Source: an uncultured Collinsella sp. (GTDB lineage Bacteria > Actinomycetota > Coriobacteriia > Coriobacteriales > Coriobacteriaceae). From it: DNA of 13,127 nucleotides. Of this stretch, positions 13,066 to 13,127 are shown piece by piece. Positions within the stretch are counted from its first letter, which is position 1. Each line of letters begins with the position of its first letter. Where the stretch lies: contig CALHWR010000027.1 in NCBI GenBank assembly GCA_938036665.1, forward strand, positions 1-13,127, written 5' to 3'. A program made the position numbers and the translations under genes. The notes below the pieces were generated by a model. That model searched no databases and was not told where the DNA came from. It saw nothing but the letters and a program-made list of their open reading frames with translations.

Positions 13066-13127
13066 GTGTGCGGGCCGTGCGCTCGGCATTGCGTGCGCTG
13101 ACATAGTGGCTTGTAAGGGGCATCGAC

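Noticed and set aside
13066..13127. Possible start of a further gene at the right edge
   Set aside because: Only an AAGGGG-like ribosome site is visible and no start codon can be fixed before the window ends. recN often lies near argR, but nothing here shows it.
1..13127. CRISPR array, insertion sequence, prophage, toxin-antitoxin or defence locus
   Set aside because: No regularly spaced direct repeats, transposase-like frame or terminal repeats with target duplication were seen. All substantial plus-strand frames are accounted for by the genes listed.

Overview
The window looks like a chromosomal segment of a high-G+C member of the Coriobacteriia (Actinomycetota), most likely Collinsella or a close relative. 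This rests on remembered protein resemblance, on codon use strongly biased to C- and G-ending codons, and on gene order; no database search was run. Every credible gene is on the + strand.

Layout. (1) Positions 2-340 hold the C-terminal end of an XdhC/CoxI-family molybdenum-hydroxylase accessory protein, cut by the left edge. (2) Positions 341-651 are non-coding: a long, almost perfect hairpin followed by a T-run, a good sigma70-type promoter and a structured leader. (3) Positions 652-5463 carry the distal spc ribosomal-protein operon in classical order: rplE, rpsZ, rpsH, rplF, rplR, rpsE, rpmD, rplO, secY. (4) adk and map follow with tight or overlapping junctions. (5) infA has its own candidate promoter. 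A 150-nt structured spacer then leads to the alpha-operon genes rpmJ, rpsM, rpsK, rpsD, rpoA, rplQ, ending in a textbook intrinsic terminator at 10403-10433. (6) truA follows, apparently with a promoter interleaved with that terminator. (7) A family-2-like glycosyltransferase of unknown substrate and an argR repressor gene complete the window.

The genes mostly form one growth-linked unit. Ribosomal proteins and IF1 build and start the ribosome, SecY exports proteins, Adk balances adenylate pools, Map trims initiator methionine, RpoA is the RNA polymerase alpha subunit, and TruA modifies tRNA. The right end is accessory or regulatory.

I found no CRISPR array, transposase, tRNA, rRNA, phage gene or defence system, and no convincing new multi-gene system. 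The points that deserve a second look are non-coding or fine-scale: the spc operon starts at rplE behind an xdhC-like gene; the rplE and rpmJ leaders are structured; a promoter and terminator overlap at rplQ/truA; adenylate kinase has a shortened four-Cys LID; S4 lacks the zinc cysteines; ArgR has an Asn in its GDD motif; and palindromes or repeats lie upstream of the glycosyltransferase and argR.
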